Positions 1 to 44,737 of a stretch of 64,000 nucleotides of DNA are shown in pieces (position 1 is the stretch's first letter; each line of letters starts with the position of its first letter). The notes under the pieces are model-generated. The model made no database searches. It was given only the letters and a program-made list of their open reading frames with translations, and was not told the origin of the DNA. Origin of the DNA: Glandiceps talaboti (Eukaryota; Hemichordata; Enteropneusta; Spengelidae); contig NC_135554.1 in NCBI RefSeq assembly GCF_964340395.1, positions 26,836,592 to 26,900,591 of the forward strand, in the 5' to 3' direction. The position numbers and the translations under genes are program-made.

Positions 1-30019
<30,019 letters not shown>

Positions 30020-31711
30020 CTGAAAGGTCAAACAAATCTCATTAAATCCTAAAGAAATAATTGATTCTAAAGGCTAAACTACACTACACAGAAAACGTTG
30101 TTCCTCAATAACAAGAAAGGTCCTATTTACTCCTTATTACTCCACTTATAGGACATTACTTATCCAAAATCGTGGAAATTCAAAGATTGCATCGTATGGT
30201 ACATCATCACAGACGTAGACACGTTAGGGATGCTTATCTGCTGTAACCGTGATCTTTCAAATTTGAATGCCAACATCGGGCGACAGTCGAAATTTTTGTG
30301 GTATTTTTCTGGTAACTTGGCTAAGATTTAAGGGAAAATATTTGATAACAACGTGCACATTCCCACACATTTCTTGAATGGACTTTTCAAAGTCGCGCAA
30401 CATCTCCTACCCGAAAGATTGTATCTCACGACAGATTTTGTATGTTATACTAAATAATGAGTACATTAGGATTTTTTAATACGAATGACGGCTATGAGAA
30501 TGTGTTTGTGTATGCCTTCTATGTATAGGTTAAAATATAGACAATATTATGTATTGCGATTGAAGTTTGGTTTATATTGAAGAAAATATTCAATCACTGT
30601 TTGGCTTTCAATCATGTGTATGGTTTGAAATTGTATGCCACTAAATGACCCCTTACATTACAGTATACGTCACTGTGGGAAGGGGACAACCCTCCTAACT
30701 AGCGATCATGGTAATGGTTTTTCTGCCCAAATCAAGATTGACGGGGAAACCCTACTGGCTAAGTATCCACGACTTTACAGTTATATGTGATACCTTTCCT
30801 TGCAAATCCCATATCTATGTGTAATCTCTTTTATGCATGGACGCTGAAGTCATATTGCCAATGTTATTTTAATGCAATGTACTATATAATTGAACATCAT
30901 TCTCCAGAATACAAACCCCAGTAACCTTTGGGAGTTACGAAAATTCTTGTTATTTTTTCAGGGGCATGAAATCTTGTGAGTGCGCGAAGAGGGGTGCGAC
31001 ACAACTGACCAAAATGTTTTCTCTTCAGTCCCCCCCCCCCTCCGTAGATTCTGCTCGTTCCCATAGTAGACGGTATCAGTTAAGTAACAATCCCCAAAAC
31101 TTTACTGGATCAGGTTTTGCCTCTAACTGCTTTTGGTTTTCCTTCTCTTGAAATAGCAATTTCTTTCGTCCACAAATAGGTTTGTAATTATTCGCAGTGG
31201 CTAAAAGCTAATCATTTTCATTATTCGAAAATCTCAAATTTAAAGTCTCCATTTTCCATTGTAGACGACTTTACAGTCTTTGTCACACCATACCTATGGA
31301 GATCGATGATTTCTTGAGTTGAAAGATAACTTCGTTCCCAACTATGCATATTATTCATTTCATAGTTACCTTCAAGTTATTTGAAGTTATAGACAAACAT
31401 AAACATATGTGAAATATATCGACGTACTGCAAATATTTTAGTTAAGGTGCAAGACTTAAGTTGTTGATATATCTATTCATGTAACTGACAACTTTCGTCC
31501 ACTTTAAGTTTGACCCTGTCTGACCTTGTCGAGAACTAACTACTTGAAACAACTACAGAGACATATTGCTCTCATTGCGTTGTTGCTGGGCATGAAGGTA
31601 TCAAACGACAACTATTCTACATTTGACTAAAGTAAAATGTCAATATTCATAAAACAAGAAATGTTCAATTCCTTTTAAGACAACCCTACAAACATGACAT
31701 GCATAATCATA
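30020..31711. other. No recognisable gene between gene A and the 31-bp minisatellite
   Basis: The stretch is AT-rich with a short C-run near 31030. I see no exon, RNA gene or classified repeat. It may be the first intron or the promoter region of gene A. Confidence 0.5.
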
Positions 31712-32258
31712 ATAAAAACCACAGCCCTTTTTACGGCAATGTTATAAAACCACAGCCCTCTTTACGGCAATATTATAAAACCACAGCCCTCTTTACGGTA
31801 TTATTATAAAACCACAGCGCTCTTTACGGCAATATTACAAAACCATAGCCCTCTTTATGATAATATTATAAAACAACAGCCCTCTTTACGGCAATATTAT
31901 AAAATCACAGCCCTCTTTACACTAATATTATAAAACCACAACCCCTTTACGGCAATATTACAAAACCATAGCCCTCTTTATGGTAATATTATAAAACAAC
32001 AACCCTCTTTACGGCAATATTATAAAACAACAGCTCTCTTTACGGTAATATTATAAAACCACAGCCCTCTTTACGGTAATATTATAAAACAACAGCCCTC
32101 TTTACGGCAATGTTATGAAACCACAGCCCTCTTTACGGTAATGTTACAAAACCACAGCTCTCTTTACGGTAATGTTACAAAACCACAGCCCTCTTTACGG
32201 TAATGTTATAAAACCACAGCCCTCTTTATGGTAATATTATAAAATCACAGCGCTTTCC
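31712..32258. repeat. 31-bp minisatellite, about 17 copies
   Basis: The unit has the core 'ccacagccctctttacgg' followed by 'caatattataaaa'. Copies vary by substitutions (cggcaat, cggtaat, tatgata) and slight indels. Confidence 0.95.
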
Positions 32259-32429
32259 GACAATGCTATAATACGCTATTATTCTCAATAGAATTAAACT
32301 ATATTCTGGCTTTGTACATCTGAAATTGCAAAAAATGACTCATTTTCCTTCAAAACCATTTTTGGGAAATGTTTGTATTTAGGGCTACAAAACAGATTTA
32401 AAAGCAAAATTGTTTTAAAATGAGAATCA

Positions 32430-32476
32430 ATCTCTCTCTCTCTGTCTCTCTTTCTGTCTCTGTCTCTGTCTCTCTC

Positions 32477-32554
<78 letters not shown>
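32430..32554. repeat. (TC)n microsatellite
   Basis: About 125 bp, interrupted by TGTC units in its first third. Confidence 0.97.
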
Positions 32555-32557
<3 letters not shown>

Positions 32558-32623
32558 AGAATTTAAATACTTAGTGTTTTTATCCCACATTGAACTATCT
32601 CGCCCCTTCCACTATTCGAGTCT

Positions 32624-32660
32624 GTGTTGTGTTTTGTTGTGTTGTGTTGTGTTGTGTTGT
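32624..32660. repeat. (GTGTT)n pentanucleotide repeat
   Basis: About seven TGTTG units. Confidence 0.9.
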
Positions 32661-34941
32661 ACAACGCTTATCAGTCAGCACACAAAGATAAGACTGGTTA
32701 GGATTGAACGACACGACTTATCTTACAGTCCACGTGACCACTATTGATGTTTAATGCCATTTTTAACTAAAAGGAGTCTGTGCAAAATAAATAATTACAG
32801 ACGCGTTTCCCTTCTTTATTGTATTTTCGTTTGGAAGATTGATCCTATCAAAATAAAATTATACAGGGTGGTCTTTAGTGAGGTTACAGTCACCAGTCAA
32901 CTCAGTTTTTATCTGAATTTACGTAGATAATAAATGCTGTTCTAGACAGTTGATAGCGGATTGTCTCCTTGGCTTTGTTCTTACCACAATGCTAGAACCA
33001 GCTAGACTGCTACTTAGTATTTGTATTATTCGAACTATCAATTACAGTATGAGTAAAATGTCCTGAATTATAAAATCAATGTCAGCTTCAAAGTAACCTA
33101 TCATATCATCCCAATCTGTTATCTGTCACTGATAATGTTATTAGTCTCCCTGTTTGGGTCAGAGCATGTCAAAAACGTATCAACCACTTGTTTGCACTAG
33201 ATGTACAACCTATTTGTTCTACACATCTAAAGTTGTCATCTGAGGTCACATCTATACACAGAGGTGTGTTTGGTAGCCGATAAAACTCCACAGAATTCAA
33301 CAATTTGTTTACGACAAAGGTACTTTACGTCCTTATAAACAAGAACCAACCCTGGTATTAAGTTAGGGGTACATTGTATGAATAGAGGGCGCTGTTCTTT
33401 ACTGCTAAATACTTCCTACATATTACGAAAACCATCACGAGACCCTGAAATGTTATCTCTGATTTAACTATTGATAGATGTTACACAAATTTAAAGTAGC
33501 ACAAGCTACAATTTCAAATTGTGTTCTGACATTGTTAGAACTGTTGATTGCATAGTGGGAGTGCCTGTACAATTTTGATGCATATAATGAATTATGTCAT
33601 TGGATCATTTATAAGTTATATCCGAATACCAGGTTTGAGTTCAGTCAATTGCAAGTGGTAGTTAAGTATACATCAGTAAGTAGAATACTGTGAGCTCTTT
33701 TAAAGAGCAGAAAAAATTACATCCCAAAAACACAAACTCAGCTCGTGCCTTTTTAATCCCACATGCATATAGAAAAATAACTAATCAACGTAAAATATTA
33801 CAGTCTGTTCCTTACGATTACTCGGATAAATACAAAAACTGTAATCAATTCATTTTACACGAATCAATTTTACGGTACTAAGACTATCATAATCTTGAAG
33901 AATTCAGTTCATGCGATGAGACCATTCTGGTGACATATACCAGACATGTATATAGCAAAATTAAAGTTATCATAATCAGTAAATTAGTACGATACACACA
34001 TGATAACTATGCGATACAACACTCTGTGTACGATTTACAAACAATTTACAAACTCAAAGTCGACTTACCTGCTGAAATTATTATCGACGAAAACAAGACC
34101 AAACCAAGGATGTATTTAGACGTTTTCATTTCGTACAACTAATCGTCATTTTTTCCTTAAATTCACATCTACAACCAATTGTTTCAGGTCTCAGACACAA
34201 TTGTGTACCACAGACTTTTTAACATTAAAATAATAAAAGGTTGGTTGGGCACTTAAAAGACTTGGGAGAATTTCAACTCGGAAAACGTTATCTTTGCATC
34301 ACATGGGCGGGGCTATGGCATGAGGAATTGACAATGAATATTCAGGAACTACTTTTTAAATCAAAATCGGTAATTTCAAATCATACTGACAATATTCGTG
34401 CATATGTTTAGTAAAATAATTTCTAGAGCAAATCATATTCATTGATAAAGTCTAATTAATTTGAGATTGTGAAAATAACTTAAGATTTCGGGTTGTCTTT
34501 ATTCTGACTAACTCCGTCTCACCTGTACATTGCCAAGTCATTCTTTCTCCCCCAAAGACAGGCCGCCCACTTTAGTGGATCTAAATATTTCTAGATATTT
34601 ATCATGATATCAGAAGTAGAGTTTTTGTATTTGAATACATGTCTTAGTTCAGAGTACTGAGATAAGAATCTCCATGTCATGTACCGAAGAGGAACAACAT
34701 CACAAATTCACTGCTACCTTTGTATCTACTTGTTATTAACATGATAAAACACGGCACCAAGAAATATGGGGTGTCAGCCGGGCCCTTGGATACTATTAAT
34801 CGTGAAATTCTTTTTTGCAAATAATGGCATATTATAATGGTATTTTGGGAAGGTCGAAGGATTAGGTTGGGTTTCGGGGAATAGTTTAGATAATGTATAT
34901 TGCAATATCCAACTTTGCATTATTTTGCGACTTTGGCATCC

Positions 34942-35049
34942 TACCACTCTCATGTCTCACCACTCTCACATCCCACCACTCTCACGTCCCGCCACTCTCC
35001 CATCCCACCACTCTCACATCCCGCCACTCTCACGTCCCACCACGCTCGC
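34942..35049. repeat. 16-bp minisatellite, about 7 copies
   Basis: Units of the type 'ccactctcacatccca', at a fixed place in the 1.5-kb unit between 'gcgactttggcatcc' and 'tcgcaaatttaaagt'. Confidence 0.95.
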
Positions 35050-36456
35050 AAATTTAAAGTGGCACAAGCTGATTTCATAAGCTTTTCACCTCCTGGAAAA
35101 TACTTGCAAAAACTTCGATAAAACTATTCTAGTTTAGTGTTCATGTCAATGCATGCTTTTTATGACATTGCAATTTCAAATTGTGTTCTGGCATTGTTAG
35201 AATTGTTGATTGCATAGTGGGAGTTCCTGTACAATTTTTCATGCACTTTTAATATGCAGAAAAATCACATCCCAAAAACATAAACTCAGCTCATGCCCTT
35301 TTAATCCTACACACATATAGAAAAATAACTGGTCGACGTAAAATTTTACCATCTGGTCCTCAAGTTACTCGGATAAAAGCAAGACCTGTAATCAATTCAT
35401 TTTATGGTGCTAAAGCTATCATAATCTTGAAGAATTCACTTCATGCGATGACATATACTAGACATTTATATAGCAAATTAGTGTTATCATAATAAGCGTT
35501 TTAGTACGATACACAACTCTGTGTACGATTTACAAACTCAAGACCTACTTACCTGCTGAAATTATTATCGACGAAAACAAGACCAAACCAAGGATGTATT
35601 TAGACGTTTTCATTTCGTACAACTAATCGTCATGGTTTCCTTAAATTTACATCTACAACGATTTGTTTCAGGTCTCAGACACAATTGTGTACCACAGACT
35701 TGTTAACATTAAAATAATAAAAGGTCGGTTGGGCACTTAAAAGACTTGGGAGAATTTCAACTCGGAAAACGTTATCTTTGCATCACATGGGCGGGGCTAT
35801 GGCATGAGGAATTGACAATGAATATTCAGGAACTACTTTTTAAATCAAAATCGGTAATTTCAAATCATACTGACAACATTCGTGCATATGTTTAGTAAAA
35901 TAATTTCTAGAACAAATCATATTCATTGATAAAGTCTAATTAATTTGAGATTGTGAAAATAACTTAAGATTTCGGGGTGTCTTTATTCTGACTAACTCCG
36001 CCTCACCTGTATATTGTCAAGTCATTCTTTCTCCCCATAAGACAGGCCGCCCACTTTAGTGGATCTAAATATTTCTAGATATGTATCATGATATCAGAAG
36101 TAGAGTTTTTGTATTTGAATACATGTCTTAGTTCAGAGTACTGAGATAAGAATCCCCATGCCATGTACCGAAGAGGAACAACATCACAAATTCACTGCTA
36201 CCTTTGTATCTACTTGTTATTAATATGATAAAACACGGAATAAAACTGCTTATCGCTAAATACTACGTGCACCAAGAAATATGGGGTGTCAGCCGGGCCC
36301 TTGGATACTATTAATCGTGAAATTCTTTTTTGCAAATAATGGCATATTATAATGGTATTTTGGGAAGGTCGAAGGATTAGGTTGGGTTTCGGGGAATAGT
36401 TTAGATAATGTATATTGCAATATCCAACTTTGCATTATTTTGCGACTTTGGCATCC

Positions 36457-36564
36457 TACCACTCTCATGTCTCACCACTCTCACATCCCACCACTCTCAC
36501 GTCCCGCCACTCTCCCATCCCACCACTCTCACATCCCGCCACTCTCACGTCCCACCACGCTCGC
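36457..36564. repeat. 16-bp minisatellite, about 7 copies
   Basis: Same position and same array as the copy 1515 bp to the left. Confidence 0.95.
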
Positions 36565-37971
36565 AAATTTAAAGTGGCACAAGCTGATTTCATAAGCTTT
36601 TCACCTCCTGGAAAATACTTGCAAAAACTTCGATAAAACTATTCTAGTTTAGTGTTCATGTCAATGCATGCTTTTTATGACATTGCAATTTCAAATTGTG
36701 TTCTGGCATTGTTAGAATTGTTGATTGCATAGTGGGAGTTCCTGTACAATTTTTCATGCACTTTTAATATGCAGAAAAATCACATCCCAAAAACATAAAC
36801 TCAGCTCATGCCCTTTTAATCCTACACACATATAGAAAAATAACTGGACGACGTAAAATTTTACCATCTGGTCCTCAAGTTACTCGGATAAAAGCAAGAC
36901 CTGTAATCAATTCATTTTATGGTGCTAAAGCTATCATAATCTTGAAGAATTCACTTCATGCGATGACATATACTAGACATTTATATAGCAAATTAGTGTT
37001 ATCATAATAAGCGTTTTAGTACGATACACAACTCTGTGTACGATTTACAAACTCAAGACCTACTTACCTGCTGAAATTATTATCGACGAAAACAAGACCA
37101 AACCAAGGATGTATTTAGACGTTTTCATTTCGTACAACTAATCGTCATGGTTTCCTTAAATTCACATCTACAACCAATTGTTCCAGGTCTCAGACACAAT
37201 TGTGTACCACAGACTTGTTAACATTAAAATAATAAAAGGTCGGTTGGGCACTTAAAAGACTTGGGAGAATTTCAACTCGGAAAACGTTATCTTTGCATCA
37301 CATGGGCGGGGCTATGGCATGAGGAATTGACAATGAATATTCAGGAACTACTTTTTAAATCAGAATCGGTAATTTCAAATCATACTGACAACATTCGTGC
37401 ATATGTTTAGTAAAATAATTTCTAGAACAAATCATATTCATTGATAAAGTCTAATTAATTTGAGATTGTGAAAATAACTTAAGATTTCGGGGTGTCTTTA
37501 TTCTGACTAACTCCGCCTCACCTGTATATTGTCAAGTCATTCTTTCTCCCCCAAAGACAGGCCGCCCACTTTAGTGGATCTAAATATTTCTAGATATGTA
37601 TCATGATATCAGAAGTAGAGTTTTTGTATTTGAATACATGTCTTAGTTCAGAGTACTGAGATAAGAATCTCCATGTCATGTACCGAAGAGGAACAACATC
37701 ACAAATTCACTGCTACCTTTGTATCTACTTGTTATTAATATGATAAAACACGGAATAAAACTGCTTATCGCTAAATACTACGTGCACCAAGAAATATGGG
37801 GTGTCAGCCGGGCCCTTGGATACTATTAATCGTGAAATTCTTTTTTGCAAATAATGGCATATTATAATGGTATTTTGGGAAGGTCGAAGGATTAGGTTGG
37901 GTTTCGGGGAATAGTTTAGATAATGTATATTGCAATATCCAACTTTGCATTATTTTGCGATTTTGGCATCC

Positions 37972-39199
37972 TACCACTCTCATGTCTCACCACTCTCACA
38001 TCCCACCACTCTCACGTCCCACCACTCTCACGTCCCGCCACTCTCACATCCCACCACTCTCACATCCCACCACTCTCACATCCTGCCACTCTCACATCCC
38101 GCCACTCTCACATCCCACCACTCCCACATCCCGACACTCTCACATCCCACCACTCCCACATCCCGCCACTCTCACGTCCCACCACTCTCATGTCCCACCA
38201 CTCTCACGTCCCACCACTCTCACGTCCCACCACTCTCACGTCCCGCCACTCTCACGTCCCACCACTCTCACATCCCGCCACTCTCACATCCCACCACTCC
38301 CTCATCCCGCCACTCTCACATCCCACCACTCTCACATCCCACCACTCTCACGTCCCGCCACTCTCACATCCCACCACTCTCACATCCCGCCACTCTCACA
38401 TCCCACCACTCCCACATCCCGCCACTCTCACATCCCGCCACTCTCACATCCCACCACTCCCACGTCCCGCCACTCTCACGTCCCACCACTCTCACGTCCC
38501 ACCACTCTCACGTCCCACCACTCTCACGTCCCGCCACTCTCACATCCCGCCACTCTCACGTCCCACCACTCTCACATCCCGCCACTCTCACATCCCACCA
38601 CTGCCACATCCCGCCACTCTCACGTCCCACCACTCTCACGTCCCACCACTCTCACGTCCCACCACTCTCACATCCCACCACTCCCACATCCCGCCACTCT
38701 CACATCCCGCCACTCTCACATCCCGCCACTCTCACATCCCACCACTCTCACATCCCGCCACTCTCACATCCCACCACTCCCACATCCCGCCACTCTCACG
38801 TCCCACCACTCTCACGTCCCACCACTCTCACATCCCACCACTCTCACATCCCGCCACTCTCACATCCCACCACTCTCACATCCCACCACTCCCACATCCT
38901 GCCACTCTCACATCCCACCACTCCCACATCCCGCCACTCTCACATCCCACCACTCTCACATCCCACCACTCTCACATCCTGCCACTCTCACATCCCGCCA
39001 CTCCCACATCCCGCCACTCCCACATCCCACCACTCTCACGTCCCACCACTCTCACATCCCACCACTCTCACATCCCACCACTCTCACATCCCGCCACTCT
39101 CACATCCCACCACTCTCACATCCTGCCACTCTCACATCCCACCACTCCCACATCCCACCACTCTCACGTTCCACCACTCTCACGTCCCACCACTCTCGC
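37972..39199. repeat. 16-bp minisatellite, expanded to about 77 copies
   Basis: The same array as in the neighbouring units, expanded about elevenfold to 1.23 kb. Units vary only at a few positions (CACA/CACG, CCAC/CCGC). Because 16 is 1 modulo 3 and no unit contains a stop, all three plus frames are open for over 420 codons; this is not evidence of a gene. Confidence 0.97.
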
Positions 39200-40070
39200 A
39201 AATTTAAAGTGGCACAAGCTGATTTCATAAGCTTTTCACCTCCTGGAAAATACTTGCAAAAACTTCGATAAAACTATTCTAGTTTAGTGTTCATGTCAAT
39301 GCATGCTTTTTATGACATTGCAATTTCAAATTGTGTTCTGGCATTGTTAGAATTGTTGATTGCATAGTGGGAGTTCCTGTACAATTTTTCATGCACTTTT
39401 AATATGCAGAAAAATCACATCCCAAAAACATAAACTCAGCTCATGCCCTTTTAATCCTACACACATATAGAAAAATAACTGGTCGACGTAAAGTTTTACC
39501 ATCTGGTCCTCAAGTTACTCGGATAAAAGCAAGACCTGTAATCAATTCATTTTATGGTGCTAAAGCTATCATAATCTTAAAGAATTCACTTCATGCGATG
39601 ACATACACTAGACATTTATATAGCAAATTAGTGTTATCATAATAAGCGTTTTAGTACGATACACAACTCTGTGTACGATTTACAAACTCAAAGTCGACTT
39701 ACCTGCTGAAATTATTATCGACGAAAACAAGACCAAACTAAGGATGTATTTAGACGTTTTCATTTCGTACAACTAATCGTCATGGTTTCCTTAAATTTAC
39801 ATCTACAACGACTTGTTTCAGGTCTCAGACACAATTGTGTACCGCAGACTTTTTAATAAAAAGTCGACTGGGTGTTTAAACTACTGGGTACCGGGTAGAT
39901 GTACAACACGTAACATGTTATCTTTGCATCACATGGGTGGGGCTATAGCATGGACAAGCAATGTTCAAGGAACTATTTTTTAAATCAAATCGGTAATTAA
40001 TTCGGGATTTTGAAAATAACTTAAAGATTGGGGTTGTCTTTATTCTGACTAACTCCGCCTCTCCTGGACA

Positions 40071-40460
40071 TTGAAGAAGAGGAACAACATCACAAATTCA
40101 CCGTTACCTTTGTATCTACTTGTTATTAATATGATAAAACACAGAATAAAACTGCTTATCGCTAAATACTACGTGCACCAAGAAATATACAGTCTCAAAC
40201 CCTTAGATACTATTAATCTGAACCTACCTACCAATAGTTTTTCTTGGAATACATTACTTAGTTCGGAGTATTGAGATAAGAATCTCCATGTCATATCATC
40301 TAGTACTGAAGAGGAACAACATCACAAATATTCACCATTACCTTTATATCTACTTGTTATCTCAGACCACTAACGAAGTGGTCTAACATGATAAAACGCG
40401 GAGTAAAACTACTTAGCGCTAAATACTACGTGCACCAAGACATGTGCCGTCTCAGGCCCT
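40071..40460. repeat. Internal partial duplication within the repeat family
   Basis: A block starting 'gaagaggaacaacatcacaaa' and ending 'tacgtgcaccaaga' occurs at 40075-40190 and again at about 40308-40440, with divergence. Confidence 0.7.
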
Positions 40461-40618
40461 TAGTTTGGATACTAGAAATCATGACATTCTTTTTTCCCAA
40501 TAATGGCACATTGTAATGGTAGTTTGGGAAGCTCGAAGGATTAGGTTGGGTTAGGGGGTATATTTTAGATAGTGTACATTGCATTATCCAACTTTGCATC
40601 ATTTTGCGATTATGGCGT

Positions 40619-40725
40619 CCACCCACTCTCACGTCCCACCACTGTCACATCCTAACACTCTCACATCCCACCACTCTCACGTCGCACCACTCTCACATCC
40701 CACCACTCTCACATCCACATTACCT
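40619..40725. repeat. 16-bp minisatellite, about 6-7 copies
   Basis: The same minisatellite in a more diverged unit of the family; it ends in 'cacattacctcagta' rather than the usual flank. Confidence 0.9.
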
Positions 40726-41776
40726 CAGTATGAAGTCAATGCTAAAACCAGCGAGACTACTATTCATTATTTTTTTTTCGAAAGATCAATTACAGAATGA
40801 GTAAAATATCCCGAATTACAATATCGAATTTTTGTCAGCTTCAAAATTAAACTACCATATCATAATCCGTTCCCTGTCACTGATGATTACGTCAAATGCT
40901 ATTAGTCTCCCTGCGTTGGGTCAGAGCATATCAAAAACGTATCAACCACTACCCTTGTCTACACTAGATGTACCACCAATTAGTTCTATCCTTCTAAATT
41001 TCACATGAGCTCATATCTGCACAGAGGTGTGTATTTGTAGCCGATAAAACTCCACATAATTCAACAATTTGTTGACGACAAAGCTACTTTTACGTCCTTA
41101 TAAACAAGAACCAACCCTGATATTAAGTTAGGGGTACATTGTATGAATAGAGGGCGCTGTTCTCTACTGCTAAACACTTCCTACATATTATGGAAACCAT
41201 CATGAAAACCTGAAATGTTATCTCTGATTTAACTATAGATGTTACACATTTTTAAAATGACACAAGCTGATTTTATAAGCTTTTCACTACAATTTCAAAT
41301 TGTGTTCTGACATTGTTAGAATTGTTGGTTGCATAGTTGGGAGTACCTATACAATTGTTGATGCATATATATGAATTGTGATCATTTACAAGTTATATCT
41401 TAATACCGGGTTTGAGTTAAGTCAATTGCAAGCGATTGTTAAGTATACTTCAGTAAGTAGAATACTGTGAGTACCTTTTAATATGCAGAAAATAATGCAT
41501 CCCAAAATATAAACTCAGCTCGTGCCATTAATCCCACACACAGTCATGTACATCTAGAAAAATAACTGATCGACGTAAAATATTACAGTCTTTTCCTTAC
41601 GATTACTCGGATAAAAATGAAAACTGAAATCGATTCATTTTACACGCATCAATTTTATGGTATTGATAAGGTTATCATAATCTTGAAGAAATTCAGTTCA
41701 TGCGATGAGATCATAATATTGACATATACCAGACATTTATATAGCTAAATTAAATTTACCATAATCAGTGAATTAG

Positions 41777-42110
41777 TACAATACACACATGATAACTATG
41801 TGATACAGCACTCTGTGTACAATACACACATGATAACTATGTGATACAGCACTCTGTGTACAATACACACATGATAACTATGTGATACAGCACTCTGTGT
41901 ACGATACACACATGATAAATATGTGATAAATCACTCTGTGTACAATACACACATGATAACTATGTGATAAATCACTCTGTGTACAATACACACATGATAA
42001 CTATGTGATACACCACTCTGTGTACGATACACACATGATAACTATGTGATACACCACTCTGTGTACGATACACACATGATAACTATGTGACATATCACTC
42101 TGCGTACGAT
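41777..42110. repeat. 41-bp minisatellite, about 8 copies
   Basis: The unit contains 'acacatgataactatgtgat' then 'accactctgtgtacgat'. It includes the inverted repeat TGTGTA-CGA-TACACA. Confidence 0.96.
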
Positions 42111-43183
42111 TTACAAACAATTTACAAACTCAAAGTCGACTTACCTGCTGAAATTATTATCAACAACAAGACCAAACCAAGGATGTATTTAGACGTTTTC
42201 ATTTCGTACAACTATTCGTCATGGTTTCCTTAAATTTACATCTACAACGACTTGTTTCAGGTCCCAGGCACAATTGTGTACCACAGACTTTTTAACATTA
42301 AAATAATAAAAAGTCGGTTGGGTGTTTTAAAAGATTGGGGAGACTTACAATCCGGAGTGCATTATCTTTGCATCACATGGGCGGGGCTATAGCATGTGGA
42401 ATTGACAATGAATATATTAAAGGAACTATTTTTTAAATCAAAATCGGTAATTTCAAATCATACTGACAATATTCGTGCATATGTTTAGTAAAATCATTTC
42501 TAGGAATATCATATTCATTAATAAAGTCTAATTAATTCGAGATTGTGAAAATAATTAAAAGATTGGGGTTGTCTTTATTCTGACTAACTCCGCCTCTCCT
42601 GTACATTGCCAAATCATTGTTTCTCCTCCAAATGCAGGCAGCCCACTTTAGTGATAGTATTTATCATAACATCAGAAATACCGTGGGTGGTTTTTTTGGA
42701 ATACACAGCTTAGTTCTTAGTATTGAGACAAGAATCTCCATGTCATGTACCGAAGAGGAACAACATCATAAATTCACCATTACCTTTGTATCTATACTAC
42801 TTGTTATTAACAATTATTATTTAATGGATGTAAATGTTTATCATGTTGTTTTTCAATACATGGCTTAGTTCAGAGTATTGAGATAAAAATCTCGTTGAAG
42901 AGGAACAACATCACAAATATTTACTGTTACCTTTGTATCTACTTGTTATTAACATGATAAAACACAGAATAAAACTGCTTATCGCTAAATACTACGTGCA
43001 CCAAGAAATATGGGGTCTCAGGCCCTTGGATACTATTAATCATAAAATTCTTTTTTGCAAATAATGGCATATTATGATGGTATTTTGGGAAGGTCGAAGG
43101 ATTAGGTTGGGTTCGGGGGTATATTTTAGATAATGTACCGTATATTGCATTTTCCAACTTTGCATTATTTTTGCGATTTTGGC

Positions 43184-43390
43184 ATCCCACCACTCTCATG
43201 TCCCACCACTCTCACGTCCCACCACTCTCACATCCCGCCACTCTCACGTCCCACTACTCTGACATCCCACCACTCTCACGTCGCACCACTCTCACGTCCC
43301 ACTACTCTCACATCCTGCCACTCTCATGTCCCACAACTCTCACATCCCACCGTGCACCACTCTCGCATCCCACAACTTCCACCACTGTAC
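43184..43390. repeat. 16-bp minisatellite, about 12 copies
   Basis: Diverged copies of the CACTCTCACATCCCAC type at the standard position after 'ttgcgattttggcatcc'. Confidence 0.92.
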
Positions 43391-44269
43391 GGTAATATCA
43401 GAACCTATCAGTTAAATCGCTACTGACAGCCAAGCAGTGAATCAATTGTTAGTTGTGGTATGAGGAGAGGAGCACCAAAGGAGTGACGTGAGAACAGTGT
43501 GGAAAGATATTGGGGATAACGTGGTAGAGTGAGGATGTTACGGTTGACCTTTGTCCCAACAATGTTGGCTGTGCACCCATCTAGTCTTTGGGGTTCTGGC
43601 CTTCAGCTTTGCCAATGAGATCCAAACACGACAATTAATTATTGCAGTGCCTACGTGATAGAAGTAGTGGGAAACAACCAAACCCCTTAAAATGACCAAT
43701 GCTGTGGCAGCGGTGGGATCGAGACCAAATACTATTGACTCTAGATCTTGTGTCCTTTCTCACATCATTTTATACCATGTTTTAAAAAATATTGTGTAAC
43801 CTTATCAAGTTCTTAATCCTGGTCTTGGTAGCGAGTTGACCCGGTGTTTGGCGTAGTGGGCAATGAAAGATAACCAGAGTTATAGAGTACACTCAAAACA
43901 CTACATTTTGTATTGCTATATGTGGTGCACTAAAAGTTACAAGCCAAGGATAATGAGTAACCTAACCCCTAATTAATATTCATGTACCTGCTCATGAATA
44001 GTAATGCAATGGAATAGGCAGGGCACATATCACATATTGGAATAAGTAAAAGGTCCGAAAAATCCAACTGGTGTGGTAGACTCATAAGACAACAGTATAC
44101 ATATTAGTACAGCCAATACATCAGGCAATCAGAACACATCTTGTCAGTGAGACTAAAGGAACACATGAGCGACTGAAGTAGACCTACTAGCACAGCCAAT
44201 ACATCGTCAGTAGCACAACACATCGGAGAGAAAGGATATCAGAGCCATTGGTGTGACATTCAAGTCCCG

Positions 44270-44443
44270 GATGCAGAATGTAACTGGCAAAAACGTGGTA
44301 TCAAGGAGGCCATTTACATCAAGAGCTGTCCTAACAACCTGAACAGAGTTGAGGGACGGTACTTCCTCCTTAAGATCTACAGGAGCATTCTCCACACGTC
44401 ACTTTGTGACTTCATCATAAACAGCGCTATCTACCACGAGTGA
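44270..44443 (+). pseudogene. Penelope-like element C-terminal fragment, copy 1
   Basis: An open stretch of 57 codons and a TGA. It contains WQKRGIKEAIYIKS and, after a short gap, LNRVEGRYFLLKIY. This is like the C-terminal end of Penelope-like retroelement proteins next to the GIY-YIG endonuclease (K-E-A-I-x-I ... L-N-R-x-x-G). No reverse transcriptase is attached, so it is a decayed fragment. Confidence 0.6.
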
Positions 44444-44737
44444 ACAACAAAGCTCTCGGCTTATCAAAAGTGTGTTGTGTGAATTGGCTGTATAGTCTCA
44501 TCGACATCTAATAGTGTATACATAAGATACTGAACAGACATCATGAATGATCTATAGGTGATAGAAGGTTATCACATCCTTCGCAGTGATTAAATAGTCT
44601 AACTGTCGAGACCTCTTGTTACCTTGTAACCCAATAATCTACAAACAATGAGTGAAAGAAGACCTGAAGCCCCAACTGTTTTAACTGTGACCGAATTATA
44701 CTGCCACTGAGAACACATGGAGCCCAGGAACCATAAT

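Larger units (their letters stand above)
32985..41234. repeat. Complex tandem repeat family, about 1.5-kb units
   Basis: Related blocks recur in order. Landmarks such as 'aatttcaaattgtgttctg' (33510, 35170, 36685, 39320, 41290), 'gcacttaaaagacttggg' and 'aaggattaggttggg' repeat with a 1515-bp spacing in the central copies (34900, 36415, 37930). A longer flank (from about 32985, 'aatgctagaaccagc') recurs at 40738. Each unit carries one 16-bp minisatellite. I recognise no coding capacity, terminal repeats or known element. It could be a large non-autonomous element or a satellite. Confidence 0.85.

Noticed and set aside
37923-39271. Three overlapping plus-strand frames of 425-438 codons rich in His, Ser and Pro
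   Set aside because: All three frames are open because a 16-bp stop-free unit is repeated; each frame gives the same peptide. There is no splice or gene context.
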